Shown here: positions 51,918 to 60,463 of the stretch, one piece after another
Numbering within the stretch: position 1 is the stretch's first letter
Layout of the letters: each line of letters opens with the position of its first letter
Assembly: GCF_024508665.1 (NCBI RefSeq)
Contig: NZ_JANINP010000002.1
Coordinates: forward strand, 410,598 to 474,597
DNA from: Sphingomonas sp.
GTDB taxonomy: Bacteria > Pseudomonadota > Alphaproteobacteria > Sphingomonadales > Sphingomonadaceae
Length of the DNA stretch: 64,000 nt
Direction: 5' to 3'
The notes under the pieces: model-generated
Databases searched by the model: none
Told to the model about the DNA's origin: nothing
Seen by the model: the letters and a program-made list of their open reading frames with translations, nothing else
Program-made: the position numbers and the translations under genes

Positions 51918-52006
51918 GATGGCTGCCTAGCATCCCATGGGCAGGAGATACTAGGACGCCGGACTGTCATCGCCGGAAAGTTTCTGCCACAGCGTCACGA
52001 TTGCCG

Positions 52007-54559
52007 ATGCAGCCCATAAAGCTTCCTGTCGAAACGGTTCTCCCGCAGCTGCTCGCCGCGCTTGAATCCAGCGCCAATGCCGTGCTCGTCGCACCGCCCG
52101 GCGCGGGCAAGACGACCGCGGTCGCGCCCGCCTTGCTCGGCCAGAGTTGGTGCAGCGGGGAGATCCTGCTGCTCAGCCCCCGACGTATCGCGGCACGCGC
52201 GGCGGCCGAGCGGATGGCGGCGCTGGCGGGCGAGCCGGTCGGCAAGACGTTCGGTTATGCGACGCGGATGGACAGCAGGCGCTCGGCCGCGACGCGCGTG
52301 ACGGTGGTCACCGAGGGCATCTTCGTCGCGCGGATTCAGGCGGACCCCGAGCTCGCCGGCATCTCGGCCGTGCTGTTCGACGAGGTCCACGAACGCAATC
52401 TCGACAGCGATTTCGGCCTCGCCTTGGCACTCGACGCGCAAAGTGCGCTACGCCCCGACCTCCGGCTCGTCGCCATGTCGGCGACGCTCGACGGCGCGCG
52501 CTTCGCGAAGCTGCTCGGCGACGCGCCGGTGATCGAGAGCGAAGGACGCAGCCATCCGCTCGACCTGCACTATCTCGGCCGGCGCGGCGAGGCGCGGATC
52601 GAGGATGAGGTCGCCGCCGCGATCCGGCTGGCGCTGCGCGAGGAGCAAGGCGGCGTGCTCGCCTTCCTTCCCGGCGTCGCCGAGATCGAGCGCACCGCCG
52701 ATCGGCTCGGCGACTTGCCCGGTGTGCGCCTCCACCGCCTCCACGGCACGATCGCGCCGGCCGACCAGCGCGCCGCGATCGCCGCCGAGCCCGACGGGAT
52801 GCGCAAGCTCGTGCTGGCGACGAGCATCGCCGAGACCAGCCTCACGCTCGACGGCATCCGCGTGGTGGTCGATTCCGGACTCGCCCGCCGCCCGCGCTAC
52901 GATCGCGCCGCGGGGATGACGCGACTGGTCACCGAACGCGCCAGCCAGGCCGCCGCGACCCAGCGCACCGGCCGCGCCGCGCGGCAGGGGCCCGGCGTTG
53001 CCTATCGCTTGTGGGAAGAAGCGGCGACCGCCGGGCTGCCGCGGTTCGACCCGCCCGAAATCCTCGAAGCCGACCTGTCGGGTCTGGTGCTCGATTGCGC
53101 GATCTGGGGAGTCGCCGATCCGCGCGCCCTGGCCTGGCTCGACCCGCCGCCCGAAGCGGCGGTGGCGGAAGGGCGCGCTCGCCTCGCCATACTCGAGGCG
53201 CTCGATAGCGATGGCCGGCCTACGGCGCATGGTCGCGCGATCGCCAAACTGCCGATGCCGCCGCGGTTAGCGCACATGCTGGTACGCGCGGGGGAGATGG
53301 GGCTGGCGAACGAAGCGGCGGAGATTGCGGTCCTGCTGGGAGAACGCGGGCTAGGTGGCCCGGGGACCGATCTCGAAACGCGAGCCCGCAGGTTCCGAAC
53401 GGAGCGAGGGCGGCGTGCGGAGAGTGCGCGTAAGTTGGCCGAACGGTGGGCCAACTCCATTCCCCTCCCTTCCAGGGAGGGGTTAGGGGTGGGTGGACGT
53501 ATCCCGACACACGCCCCCCAAGTTTCAGCACCGCGTCCCGCCCGGACGCCACCCACCCCCGGCCCCTCCCTGGAAGGAAGGGGAGTTGCTGTAGCCATCG
53601 CCCTCGCCTTTCCCGACCGCGTCTCGCGTCGGCGCGATGCCTCGGGCGAGCGCTGGGCCTCGATCGGCGGGCGCGGGTTCAAGCTCGATGCGACCGATCC
53701 GCTCGCCACCGCGCAATGGCTCGCCGTCGCCGAGACGCAAGGGGTCGCCGCCGGGGCGCGCATTCTGTCGGCGGCGGCGATCGATCAGGCGACGGTCGAA
53801 ACCTTATTCGCGGACAAGATTGAAACACGCCGCACCCTCGCGTTCGATCCCGCCACCGGCGGCGTCGAGGCAGTGCGCGAGCGCCGGCTGGGCGCGATCG
53901 CTTTGTCGCGCGGACCGGATAGCAATGCCGATCCGGCCGCGGTCGCCGCCGCCCTGGTCGAGGGGGTCCGCGAGCATGGTCTGCACCTGCTGCCCTGGGG
54001 CGAGGCATCGACCGCGCTTCGCGAGCGCGCGGCGTTCGCGGCCGGGCACGGCTGGGACGGGGCGCTGGACGACGAAATGCTCGCCGCCCGTCTCGACGAC
54101 TGGCTTGCCCCCTTGCTCGACGGCAAGCGCCGCCTGTCGCAACTGGGCGACGCCGATCTTGCCGAGGCGTTACGCAATCTCGCCGGCTGGGACGCGATGC
54201 GCGCGCTCGATCGTATCGCGCCCGCGCGGCTCGAAACGCCTGCGGGATCGAGCCATGCGATCGATTATGCCGCCGAGGCCGGCCCGACCGTCGAGCTTCG
54301 CCCCCAGGCCTTGTTCGGGCTCGCCACGCACCCGATCGTGGCCAATGGCGTGCCGCTGGTGCTCAGCCTGACGTCGCCGGCCGGACGCCCGATCCAGACG
54401 ACGCGCGATCTGCCCGGTTTCTGGGCGGGGAGTTGGGCCGCGGTCGCCAAGGAAATGCGCGGGCGCTATCCCAAACATCCCTGGCCCGACGATCCGGCCG
54501 CCGCCAACCCGACGCTGAGAACCAAAAAAGCCGATGCAAGGTTCGGAAAGTCAGGATAA
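52007..54559 (+). CDS. hrpB: ATP-dependent helicase HrpB
   Basis: This is an 850-residue DEAH-box helicase. Motif I PPGAGKTT (about residue 30), DEAH-type motif II DEVHE, SATLDG (III), TSIAETSLTLDG (V) and QRTGRAARQGPG (VI) are all present, followed by the HrpB-specific C-terminal domain (FAAGHGWDGALDDEMLAARL and PGFWAGSWAAVAKEMRGRYPKHPWPDDP as regions). Residues about 484-528 come from an in-frame palindromic repeat. The start is ATG 52007; a TTG at 52001 would add two residues. It is followed 10 bases later by the NDUFS4-like gene. RNA helicase function is inferred from the family. Confidence 0.94.
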   Translation: MQPIKLPVETVLPQLLAALESSANAVLVAPPGAGKTTAVAPALLGQSWCSGEILLLSPRRIAARAAAERMAALAGEPVGKTFGYATRMDSRRSAATRVTVVTEGIFVARIQADPELAGISAVLFDEVHERNLDSDFGLALALDAQSALRPDLRLVAMSATLDGARFAKLLGDAPVIESEGRSHPLDLHYLGRRGEARIEDEVAAAIRLALREEQGGVLAFLPGVAEIERTADRLGDLPGVRLHRLHGTIAPADQRAAIAAEPDGMRKLVLATSIAETSLTLDGIRVVVDSGLARRPRYDRAAGMTRLVTERASQAAATQRTGRAARQGPGVAYRLWEEAATAGLPRFDPPEILEADLSGLVLDCAIWGVADPRALAWLDPPPEAAVAEGRARLAILEALDSDGRPTAHGRAIAKLPMPPRLAHMLVRAGEMGLANEAAEIAVLLGERGLGGPGTDLETRARRFRTERGRRAESARKLAERWANSIPLPSREGLGVGGRIPTHAPQVSAPRPARTPPTPGPSLEGRGVAVAIALAFPDRVSRRRDASGERWASIGGRGFKLDATDPLATAQWLAVAETQGVAAGARILSAAAIDQATVETLFADKIETRRTLAFDPATGGVEAVRERRLGAIALSRGPDSNADPAAVAAALVEGVREHGLHLLPWGEASTALRERAAFAAGHGWDGALDDEMLAARLDDWLAPLLDGKRRLSQLGDADLAEALRNLAGWDAMRALDRIAPARLETPAGSSHAIDYAAEAGPTVELRPQALFGLATHPIVANGVPLVLSLTSPAGRPIQTTRDLPGFWAGSWAAVAKEMRGRYPKHPWPDDPAAANPTLRTKKADARFGKSG
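53452..53588. repeat. Paired REP-like palindrome inside the hrpB coding region
   Basis: The left half (AACTCCATTCCCCTCCC, then CCAGGGAGGGGTTAGGGG) and right half (CCCCCGGCCCCTCCCTGG, then AAGGGGAGTT) are complementary over about 40 bases. The middle is about 55 bases. It shares the GGGGTTAGGGG / CCCCCGGCCCC signature with the element in bkdB. It is read through in frame. Confidence 0.78.
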
Positions 54560-54569
54560 GGGAAACGCC

Positions 54570-54851
54570 ATGCCTACCGCCCGTATCTATCAGCGTCCCA
54601 AGAACGCGATGCAGTCCGGACGTTACCGGACCGATCGCTGGATTCTCGAATTCGAGCCTGCCGAGGCCAAGCGCCCCGATCCGCTCACCGGCTGGGCCGG
54701 ATCGGGCGACACGCGCGAGCAGGTCCGGCTGACCTTTCCCACCGCCGAGGCCGCGCAGGCCTATGCCGAAAAGGTCGGGCTCGCCTTCCACGTAGTGCCG
54801 GCGCCGACGCGCACGCTCAAGCTTCAGAGCTACGCCGACAACTTCCGATGA
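54570..54851 (+). CDS. NDUFS4-like accessory subunit of respiratory Complex I
   Basis: This 93-residue protein of the NADH dehydrogenase Fe-S protein 4 (18 kDa, ETC_C1_NDUFS4) family is an accessory subunit found in alphaproteobacteria and mitochondria. Conserved features: ARIYQRPKNAMQSG, WILEFEP, LTGWAGSGDTREQVRLTFPT and AEAAQAYAEKVGLAFHV. The start is ATG 54570 with AAGGGA upstream. It overlaps the NTF2-like gene by ATGA. It lies away from the main nuo operon, which is normal for this subunit. Confidence 0.93.
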   Translation: MPTARIYQRPKNAMQSGRYRTDRWILEFEPAEAKRPDPLTGWAGSGDTREQVRLTFPTAEAAQAYAEKVGLAFHVVPAPTRTLKLQSYADNFR

Positions 54852-55249
54852 GCCTTCCCATTGCTACGCCCAGGGGCGTGGTGCGGCGCTGGATCGCGGC
54901 CTTCAATGCCGCCGACCCCGATGCGCTCGCCGCGCTCTATCATGACGACGCCACCAATCATCAGGTCGCCCTGCATCCGGTCAAGGGTCGCGACGCGATC
55001 CACGCGATGTTCGTGAAGGAATTCGCAGGCACTCAAATGGAATGCCTGCCGGTCAACCTGTTCGAGGACGGCGAATGGGCGATCCTGGAATGGAAGGATC
55101 CGCAGGACCGGCTCGGCTGCGGGTTCTTCCACGTGATCGACGGCCGTATCGCGCTCCAGCGCGGCTATTGGGACAGCGCGACGTTCGCCGCGCCCAAGCG
55201 CCGGGCGCCGGTGAAGAAGACCGCCGCCAAGCCCAAGCCGAAGGCCTGA
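54848..55249 (+). CDS. NTF2/SnoaL-like domain protein
   Basis: This 133-residue cone-shaped alpha+beta barrel protein (VVRRWIAAFNAADPDALAAL, DDATNHQVALHPVKGRDAI, WAILEWKDPQDRLGCGFFHV, IDGRIALQRGYWD) has a Lys/Pro/Ala tail. SnoaL-like folds bind small ligands or act as isomerases; the ligand is unknown. The start, ATG 54848, overlaps the NDUFS4 stop, so expression is coupled to the Complex I subunit. A role in Complex I or electron transfer is only suggested by this arrangement. Confidence 0.87.
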   Translation: MSLPIATPRGVVRRWIAAFNAADPDALAALYHDDATNHQVALHPVKGRDAIHAMFVKEFAGTQMECLPVNLFEDGEWAILEWKDPQDRLGCGFFHVIDGRIALQRGYWDSATFAAPKRRAPVKKTAAKPKPKA

Positions 55250-55267
55250 CCCCGCGGCATTATCCGT

Positions 55268-56044
55268 TCATCGGTCCCCGAGCTCGATCCAGACGGGCGC
55301 ATGGTCGCTCGTCTTCTCCCAGGCCCGCACGCGCTTCTCGACGCGCGCATCGACCAGCCGCGGCGCCAGGTCGGGACTGAGCAGGATGTGATCGATCCGC
55401 AGGCCGGCATCCCGTTCGAACGCACTGCGGAAATATTTCCAAAAGGTATAGATGTGCTCGCCGGGATGGCGTGACCGCAACGCGTCGGTCCAGCCCTGTT
55501 CCAGCAGAGCTGCATAAGCCTGCCTGACCTCGGGCGCGAACAACGCGTCGTCCAGCCATCGTTCGGGTTTGTAGACGTCGAGTTCGGTCGGCATGACGTT
55601 GAAGTCGCCGGCAACCACCACCGGCACGCCCGCATCGCGCAGGGACTGGGCATGCCGGGCGAGCCGCTCGAACCAGCGCAGCTTGAAATCGAATTTGGGT
55701 CCGGGCCGCGGATTGCCGTTGGGCAGATAGAGGCACGCGATGACGATGCCGTTGATCGCAGCTTCGAGATAGCGGCTCTGGTCGTCCGTGCGGTCGCCGG
55801 GCAATCCGCGCCGGGTTTCGTGGATCTCGCCTATCCGGCTGAGGATCGCGACGCCGTTCCAGCTTTTCTGGCCGTGCCAGATGGCATTGTAACCCAAGTC
55901 CTTCAGCGCCGCTTCCGGGAAGCGGTCGTCCGGCGCCTTCAATTCCTGAAGGCAAACCACGTCCGGCCGGTCCTCGGACAGCCAGCGCAGGAGGACGGGG
56001 AGGCGCCCATTGACCCCATTCACATTGTAGGTCGCGATCCGCAT
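55268..56044 (-). CDS. xth: Exodeoxyribonuclease III
   Basis: This 258-residue AP endonuclease/exonuclease repairs abasic sites and 3' blocks in DNA. Motifs: RIATYNVNGVNGRL, VVCLQELKAPDDRFP, GDFNVMPTELDVYKPE, RIDHILLSPDLAPRL and DHAPVWIEL, covering the catalytic Glu, Asn-Asp and Asp-His. The start is ATG 56044, which shares one base with the upstream DUF421 stop; TTG 56047 is unlikely. It is convergent with the NTF2-like gene. Confidence 0.95.
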   Translation of the reverse strand: MRIATYNVNGVNGRLPVLLRWLSEDRPDVVCLQELKAPDDRFPEAALKDLGYNAIWHGQKSWNGVAILSRIGEIHETRRGLPGDRTDDQSRYLEAAINGIVIACLYLPNGNPRPGPKFDFKLRWFERLARHAQSLRDAGVPVVVAGDFNVMPTELDVYKPERWLDDALFAPEVRQAYAALLEQGWTDALRSRHPGEHIYTFWKYFRSAFERDAGLRIDHILLSPDLAPRLVDARVEKRVRAWEKTSDHAPVWIELGDR

Positions 56045-56547
56045 CAAGCGTCCGCCTTCGACTTCGGCACCACGCTTATCTTGCCGCCACGTTCGAAGGT
56101 CGCGAGTTCCACGTCTTCCACTCGCGCCGTCTGTTCCATCCGCAGCCCCTCGATCAGGTCATCCTCGCTGAGATGATTCCAGTGCAACGCCGCGCGATCG
56201 ATCTTGCCGTCGCGAACCAATGCGACCGGACGTCCCTTGATGAAGCGAGCCAGCAGGTTCGAGTGCACCGTCGCCATGGCCAGCAGGCGATGCAGCACGA
56301 CGAGCAGCAACGTCGCGGCCAGGGTCGGCACGAACGGCGCCTTGCCGGTCATCGCGCGGCTGATGTTCGATCCCACCACGATCGCCACGAAGATATCGAG
56401 CGGTGTGAGGTTCGAGAAGGTCCGCCGGCCGGCAATACGGATACAGAGGATGCCGTAGGGCAGCAGCAAGAGCGCGCGGGTGCAAAACTGCCATGTCGAG
56501 CCGCTGCCGTCATCGGGTCCGATCAACGCGGTCAACCAAGACGTCAC
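56044..56547 (-). CDS. DUF421 (YetF-like) membrane protein
   Basis: This 167-residue protein has three hydrophobic helices (about residues 22-40, 45-65 and 72-92) followed by a cytosolic DUF421 domain (IKGRPVALVRDGKIDRAAL, HLSEDDLIEGLRMEQTARVEDVELATFERGG as a region). This is the YetF/YdfS group, whose function is not settled. Its start is ATG 56547. It follows the Nramp-like gene by 20 bases and overlaps xth by one base; the three could form one transcript. Confidence 0.9.
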   Translation of the reverse strand: MTSWLTALIGPDDGSGSTWQFCTRALLLLPYGILCIRIAGRRTFSNLTPLDIFVAIVVGSNISRAMTGKAPFVPTLAATLLLVVLHRLLAMATVHSNLLARFIKGRPVALVRDGKIDRAALHWNHLSEDDLIEGLRMEQTARVEDVELATFERGGKISVVPKSKADA

Positions 56548-56567
56548 TGTTGCCTCCCTAGCTTTAC

Positions 56568-57821
56568 CTAGCTGGACGGCAGGACCACCATTCCGATGAC
56601 CGCCGCCGCCATCACGGCGGTGCTCGCCCAGCCGAACAGCTTCAACGTTCTGGATGCCGTAAAGTCGCCCATGGTCGACCGTCGGGAGACGACCAGCATC
56701 GTTCCGATCAGGATCGGCACGGCAACGACGCCATTGATCACCGCGCTCCAGAACAGCGCCTTGATCGGGCTGATCGGCGACCAGTCGATGCCGACGCCCA
56801 GTGCCATCGCGACGCCGATCACGGCATAGAATAATTTGGCCTGGTGCGGCCGGAGCTCGAGACCCGTTTCGGAGCCGGCGGTCTCGCCGATCGCATAAGC
56901 GGCGGATCCGGCGAGCACCGGCACCGCGAGCATGCCCGTGCCGATGATGCCGAGGCTGAACAGCGCAAAGGCGAAGTGACCGGCGATCGGCTCGAGCGCC
57001 TTGGCCGCGTCGGCCGCGGTCTGGATGTCGGTCTTGCCCGAGGCATGGAGCGTGGCCGCGGTGCCCAGAATGATGGCGATGGCGACGAGATTCGAAATCG
57101 CCATCCCGGCGAACGTGTCGTAGCGCATGCGGATTTCGGCGTCCGCGGCCTGCTCCGGGGACTTTTTGAGCGGCTCGCGCTCATCGACGACGTCGATCTC
57201 CTCGACTTCCTGCGATGCTTGCCAAAAGAAGAGATAGGGGCTGATCGTCGTGCCGAAGATGGCGACGATCATGGTGATCGCCGCTGTTCCAGGGATGGTC
57301 GGGACGACCATGCCGTGCAGCGCCGCGGCCCAATCGACCTTCACGATGAAGATGAGCGCCACATAGGCGAGCAGCACCATCGTCAGCCATTTCAGGAAGG
57401 ACGAATATTTGCGGTAGGGAATGAAGAGCTGAAGCAGCAGCGACACGATCGCGAAGCCGATCGTGAAGAAATGGCCGCCGCCGCCGGCGACCAATTGGGC
57501 GGCATCGCCCATCGCGGCGAGATCGGCGCCGATATTGATCGTATTGGCCACGAACAGCAGCCCGACCAGGATCATGACGACCCATCGCGGCATCACGCGG
57601 CGCAGATTCCAGGCGAGCCCGCGTCCCGTCACCCGACCGATACGCGCGCTGATCAATTGCACCGCGCTCATCAACGGATAGGTCAGCACCATCGTCCACA
57701 ACAGCACCGGTCCGAAGGCGGCGCCGGCTTGCGAATAGGTGGCGATGCCGCTTGGATCGTCATCGGCCGCGCCGGTGACCAGTCCCGGACCGAGTTTTTC
57801 GAAGAATTTCTTGAGCGCCAT
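56568..57821 (-). CDS. Nramp-related divalent cation transporter (atypical metal site)
   Basis: This 417-residue transporter has the LeuT-like Nramp fold with about 11 helices. The helix-1 metal motif is DPSG (DDDPSGIATYSQAGA, residues about 20-34) instead of DPGN. The helix-6 region reads TTISPYLFFWQASQEVEE, where canonical Nramps have A-x-x-M-P-H. The metal-binding Asn, Met and His are thus replaced, so Mn2+ or Fe2+ selectivity is doubtful and hard cations such as Mg2+ are possible. The start is ATG 57821 after GGGGAA. It is probably co-transcribed with DUF421 and xth. Confidence 0.88.
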   Translation of the reverse strand: MALKKFFEKLGPGLVTGAADDDPSGIATYSQAGAAFGPVLLWTMVLTYPLMSAVQLISARIGRVTGRGLAWNLRRVMPRWVVMILVGLLFVANTINIGADLAAMGDAAQLVAGGGGHFFTIGFAIVSLLLQLFIPYRKYSSFLKWLTMVLLAYVALIFIVKVDWAAALHGMVVPTIPGTAAITMIVAIFGTTISPYLFFWQASQEVEEIDVVDEREPLKKSPEQAADAEIRMRYDTFAGMAISNLVAIAIILGTAATLHASGKTDIQTAADAAKALEPIAGHFAFALFSLGIIGTGMLAVPVLAGSAAYAIGETAGSETGLELRPHQAKLFYAVIGVAMALGVGIDWSPISPIKALFWSAVINGVVAVPILIGTMLVVSRRSTMGDFTASRTLKLFGWASTAVMAAAVIGMVVLPSS

Positions 57822-58072
57822 GCCGTTCCCCTGATTTATATTAGCGGTACAGCATTTGACGGGCGCATCCGGTTCCACCGCGGCGATCGATCGACGTCCG
57901 CGGGTTTCGCAATGGTGGCGGTCGACCCGGGAAATCCGGCACTGCGATGCTTGCCGCAGCGCACAGAGCGGGACGAGGCACGGCATGACTGGTCTTGTAC
58001 TTGGCTGGGCCGTACAAATTCTTCGAATGTCGAGTCATGGCGCCGCCCCCGCCAACCTGCTAGCGCTTCGCC

Positions 58073-60349
58073 ATGCCGCTCACCGCCGCTGCCTCCGCAC
58101 GAGAAATCCTGGTCCGCCTGCACGACGTGATGGCGGCGCGATCATCCGCGCAGGCGAAACTCGACGCGGTCGCGCGGATCATCGGCGAGGCGCTGGATAG
58201 CGAGGTCTGCTCGATCTACCTGCTGCGCGAGGGGCTGCTCGAACTCTATGCAACGCGCGGGCTCGACCAGGCGGCGGTGCACGTGACCAAGCTGGCGCTG
58301 GGCGAAGGCCTGGTCGGCACGATCGCCAAGAATGTCGAGACGCTGAACCTGGACGAGGCGGCGTCGCATCCCGATTTCGCCTATCGCCCCGAAACCGGAG
58401 AGGACGAATTCCACAGCTTCGCCGGCGTGCCGATCATTCGCCGCGAACGCGCGGTGGGCGTGCTGGCGGTGCAGCATGCCGAACCGCGCAAATATGACGA
58501 TGTCGAGATCGAGGCGCTGCAGACGGTGGCGATGGTGCTCAGCGAGCTGATCGCCAATGCCGGGCTGATCGACCAGCGCGGGGACGGTGCGACGCGCCCG
58601 CAATCGACGGCGGCGACGCGGCTGGAGGGCCTCAAGCTGGTCGAGGGGATGGCGATCGGCCATGCCGTCTATCACCAGCCGCGCATCACCATCGAACATA
58701 CAGTCGCCGAGGATATCGAGGCCGAGCGTCACCGCGTCTATGCCGCCTTCGACAAGATGCGCGAGCAGATCGACCGCATGGCGCAGCAGGCCGAATTCGG
58801 TCTGGACGGCGAGCATGAAGAGGTCCTCGAGACCTACAAGATGTTCGCCTATGACGAAGGCTGGTCGCGGCGGATCAACGAGGCGATCGATTCCGGACTG
58901 ACCGCCGAGGCGGCGATCGAGCGCGTCCAGCAACGCACGCGGATGCGCATGCGCCAGATCGGCGACCCCCTGCTCCAGGACCGGATGCATGACCTGGAGG
59001 ATCTGTCCAACCGCCTGCTCCGCATCGTGTCGGGGCAGATGGGCACCGCGGCGCAATTGGGCCTGAGGCAGGACACGATCCTGATCGCGCGCAATCTGGG
59101 TCCGGCCGAATTGCTCGAATATGACCGGCGACGGCTGAAAGGTGTTGTGCTCGAAGAAGGCTCGCTGACCGCGCATGTGACGATCGTCGCGCGCGCGATG
59201 GGCGTGCCGGTGCTCGGGCGCGTGCGCGGCGTCCGCCAGACGATTGCCGACGGCGACCTGTTGCTGCTCGACGTGACCGAGGCCGGGTCGGTGCTGGTCC
59301 GGCCGTCCGCCGCGATGGAAGAGGCGTTCGACGCCAAATTGCTCGTCCGCCAGAAGCGGCGCGCGGCGTTCGCTGCGCTGAAGTCGGAAGCGCCCGTCAC
59401 ACTCGACGGCGACCGCCTGACGGTGATGGTCAATGCCGGGCTGCGCGACGATGTCGCCGCGCTCGACGTGACCGGCGCCGACGGGATCGGCCTGTTCCGC
59501 ACCGAATTCCAGTTCCTGGTCTCGGCGACCCTGCCGCAGCGCGAACGGCAATTGCGCCTGTACAAGGACGTGCTCGACGCGGCGGGCGACAAGCCGGTGG
59601 TGTTCCGCACGGTCGATATCGGCGGCGACAAGGCCCTGCCCTATCTCAACCATCATGACGAGGATGAGGAGAATCCGGCGATGGGCTGGCGCGCGCTTCG
59701 GCTCGCGCTCGAACGCGGCGGGTTGATGAAGGCGCAGGCGCGCGCGCTGATCGAGGCGGCGGCCGGCCGTACGCTCAACGTGATGTTCCCGATGGTCAGC
59801 GAAGCGTGGGAGCTGGACGAGGCCAAGGCCTTGTTCGAGGCGCAGCGCGAATGGCTGGGCAAGCGCGGCAAAAGGCTGCCGACCGAGATCCGCTATGGCG
59901 CAATGCTCGAAGTGCCCGCGCTGGCCGAGCAGCTCGATTTGTTGCTGCCCAACATCCAGTTCCTGTCGGTCGGCACCAACGACCTGACCCAGTTCCTGTT
60001 CGCCGCCGATCGCGCCAATCCCAAGCTCGCCGAGCGTTACGATTGGCTGTCGCCGTCGATCCTGCGCTTCCTGAGGCGCGTGGTGACGCCGTGCAACGAA
60101 GCGGGCGTAGCACTGACCGTGTGCGGCGAGATGGGCGGGCGGCCGCTCGAGGCGATGGCCTTGATCGCGCTGGGCATCGAGCGGCTGTCGATCACCCCGG
60201 CGGCGGTCGGGCCGATCAAGGCGATGGTGCGCAGCCTCGATCGTGGCAAGGCGATGCGCTTCATGGACGAGTTGCTGGCCAGGCCGCCGCGCGGCCTGCG
60301 CGCCGCGTTGGCCGGCTGGGCGGCCGAAAACCATGTCGAATTGGCCTGA
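58073..60349 (+). CDS. ptsP: Phosphoenolpyruvate-protein phosphotransferase PtsP (Enzyme I-Ntr)
   Basis: This 758-residue Enzyme I of the nitrogen PTS passes phosphate from PEP to the NPr protein. An N-terminal GAF domain (residues about 25-160: SEVCSIYLLREGLLELYATR, FAGVPIIRRERAVGVLAVQ) precedes the EI part: the phospho-His loop GSLTAHVTIVARAMGVPVLG, GIGLFRTEFQFL, NPAMGWRALR, GTNDLTQFLFAADRANP and the Cys region GVALTVCGEMGGRP. The start is ATG 58073. The gene stands alone; the partner ptsN/ptsO genes are not in the window. Confidence 0.95.
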   Translation: MPLTAAASAREILVRLHDVMAARSSAQAKLDAVARIIGEALDSEVCSIYLLREGLLELYATRGLDQAAVHVTKLALGEGLVGTIAKNVETLNLDEAASHPDFAYRPETGEDEFHSFAGVPIIRRERAVGVLAVQHAEPRKYDDVEIEALQTVAMVLSELIANAGLIDQRGDGATRPQSTAATRLEGLKLVEGMAIGHAVYHQPRITIEHTVAEDIEAERHRVYAAFDKMREQIDRMAQQAEFGLDGEHEEVLETYKMFAYDEGWSRRINEAIDSGLTAEAAIERVQQRTRMRMRQIGDPLLQDRMHDLEDLSNRLLRIVSGQMGTAAQLGLRQDTILIARNLGPAELLEYDRRRLKGVVLEEGSLTAHVTIVARAMGVPVLGRVRGVRQTIADGDLLLLDVTEAGSVLVRPSAAMEEAFDAKLLVRQKRRAAFAALKSEAPVTLDGDRLTVMVNAGLRDDVAALDVTGADGIGLFRTEFQFLVSATLPQRERQLRLYKDVLDAAGDKPVVFRTVDIGGDKALPYLNHHDEDEENPAMGWRALRLALERGGLMKAQARALIEAAAGRTLNVMFPMVSEAWELDEAKALFEAQREWLGKRGKRLPTEIRYGAMLEVPALAEQLDLLLPNIQFLSVGTNDLTQFLFAADRANPKLAERYDWLSPSILRFLRRVVTPCNEAGVALTVCGEMGGRPLEAMALIALGIERLSITPAAVGPIKAMVRSLDRGKAMRFMDELLARPPRGLRAALAGWAAENHVELA

Positions 60350-60463
60350 GCCGGGGGCGAAACGCGCTAACGCGCCGTTGACAGTCTTACCCGCTTTGGC
60401 CGACAGCCGGTACCGGCGGGTGGCCATCCCCAGGTCGCAAACCCCTACCCGCCGGAGAAGGTG

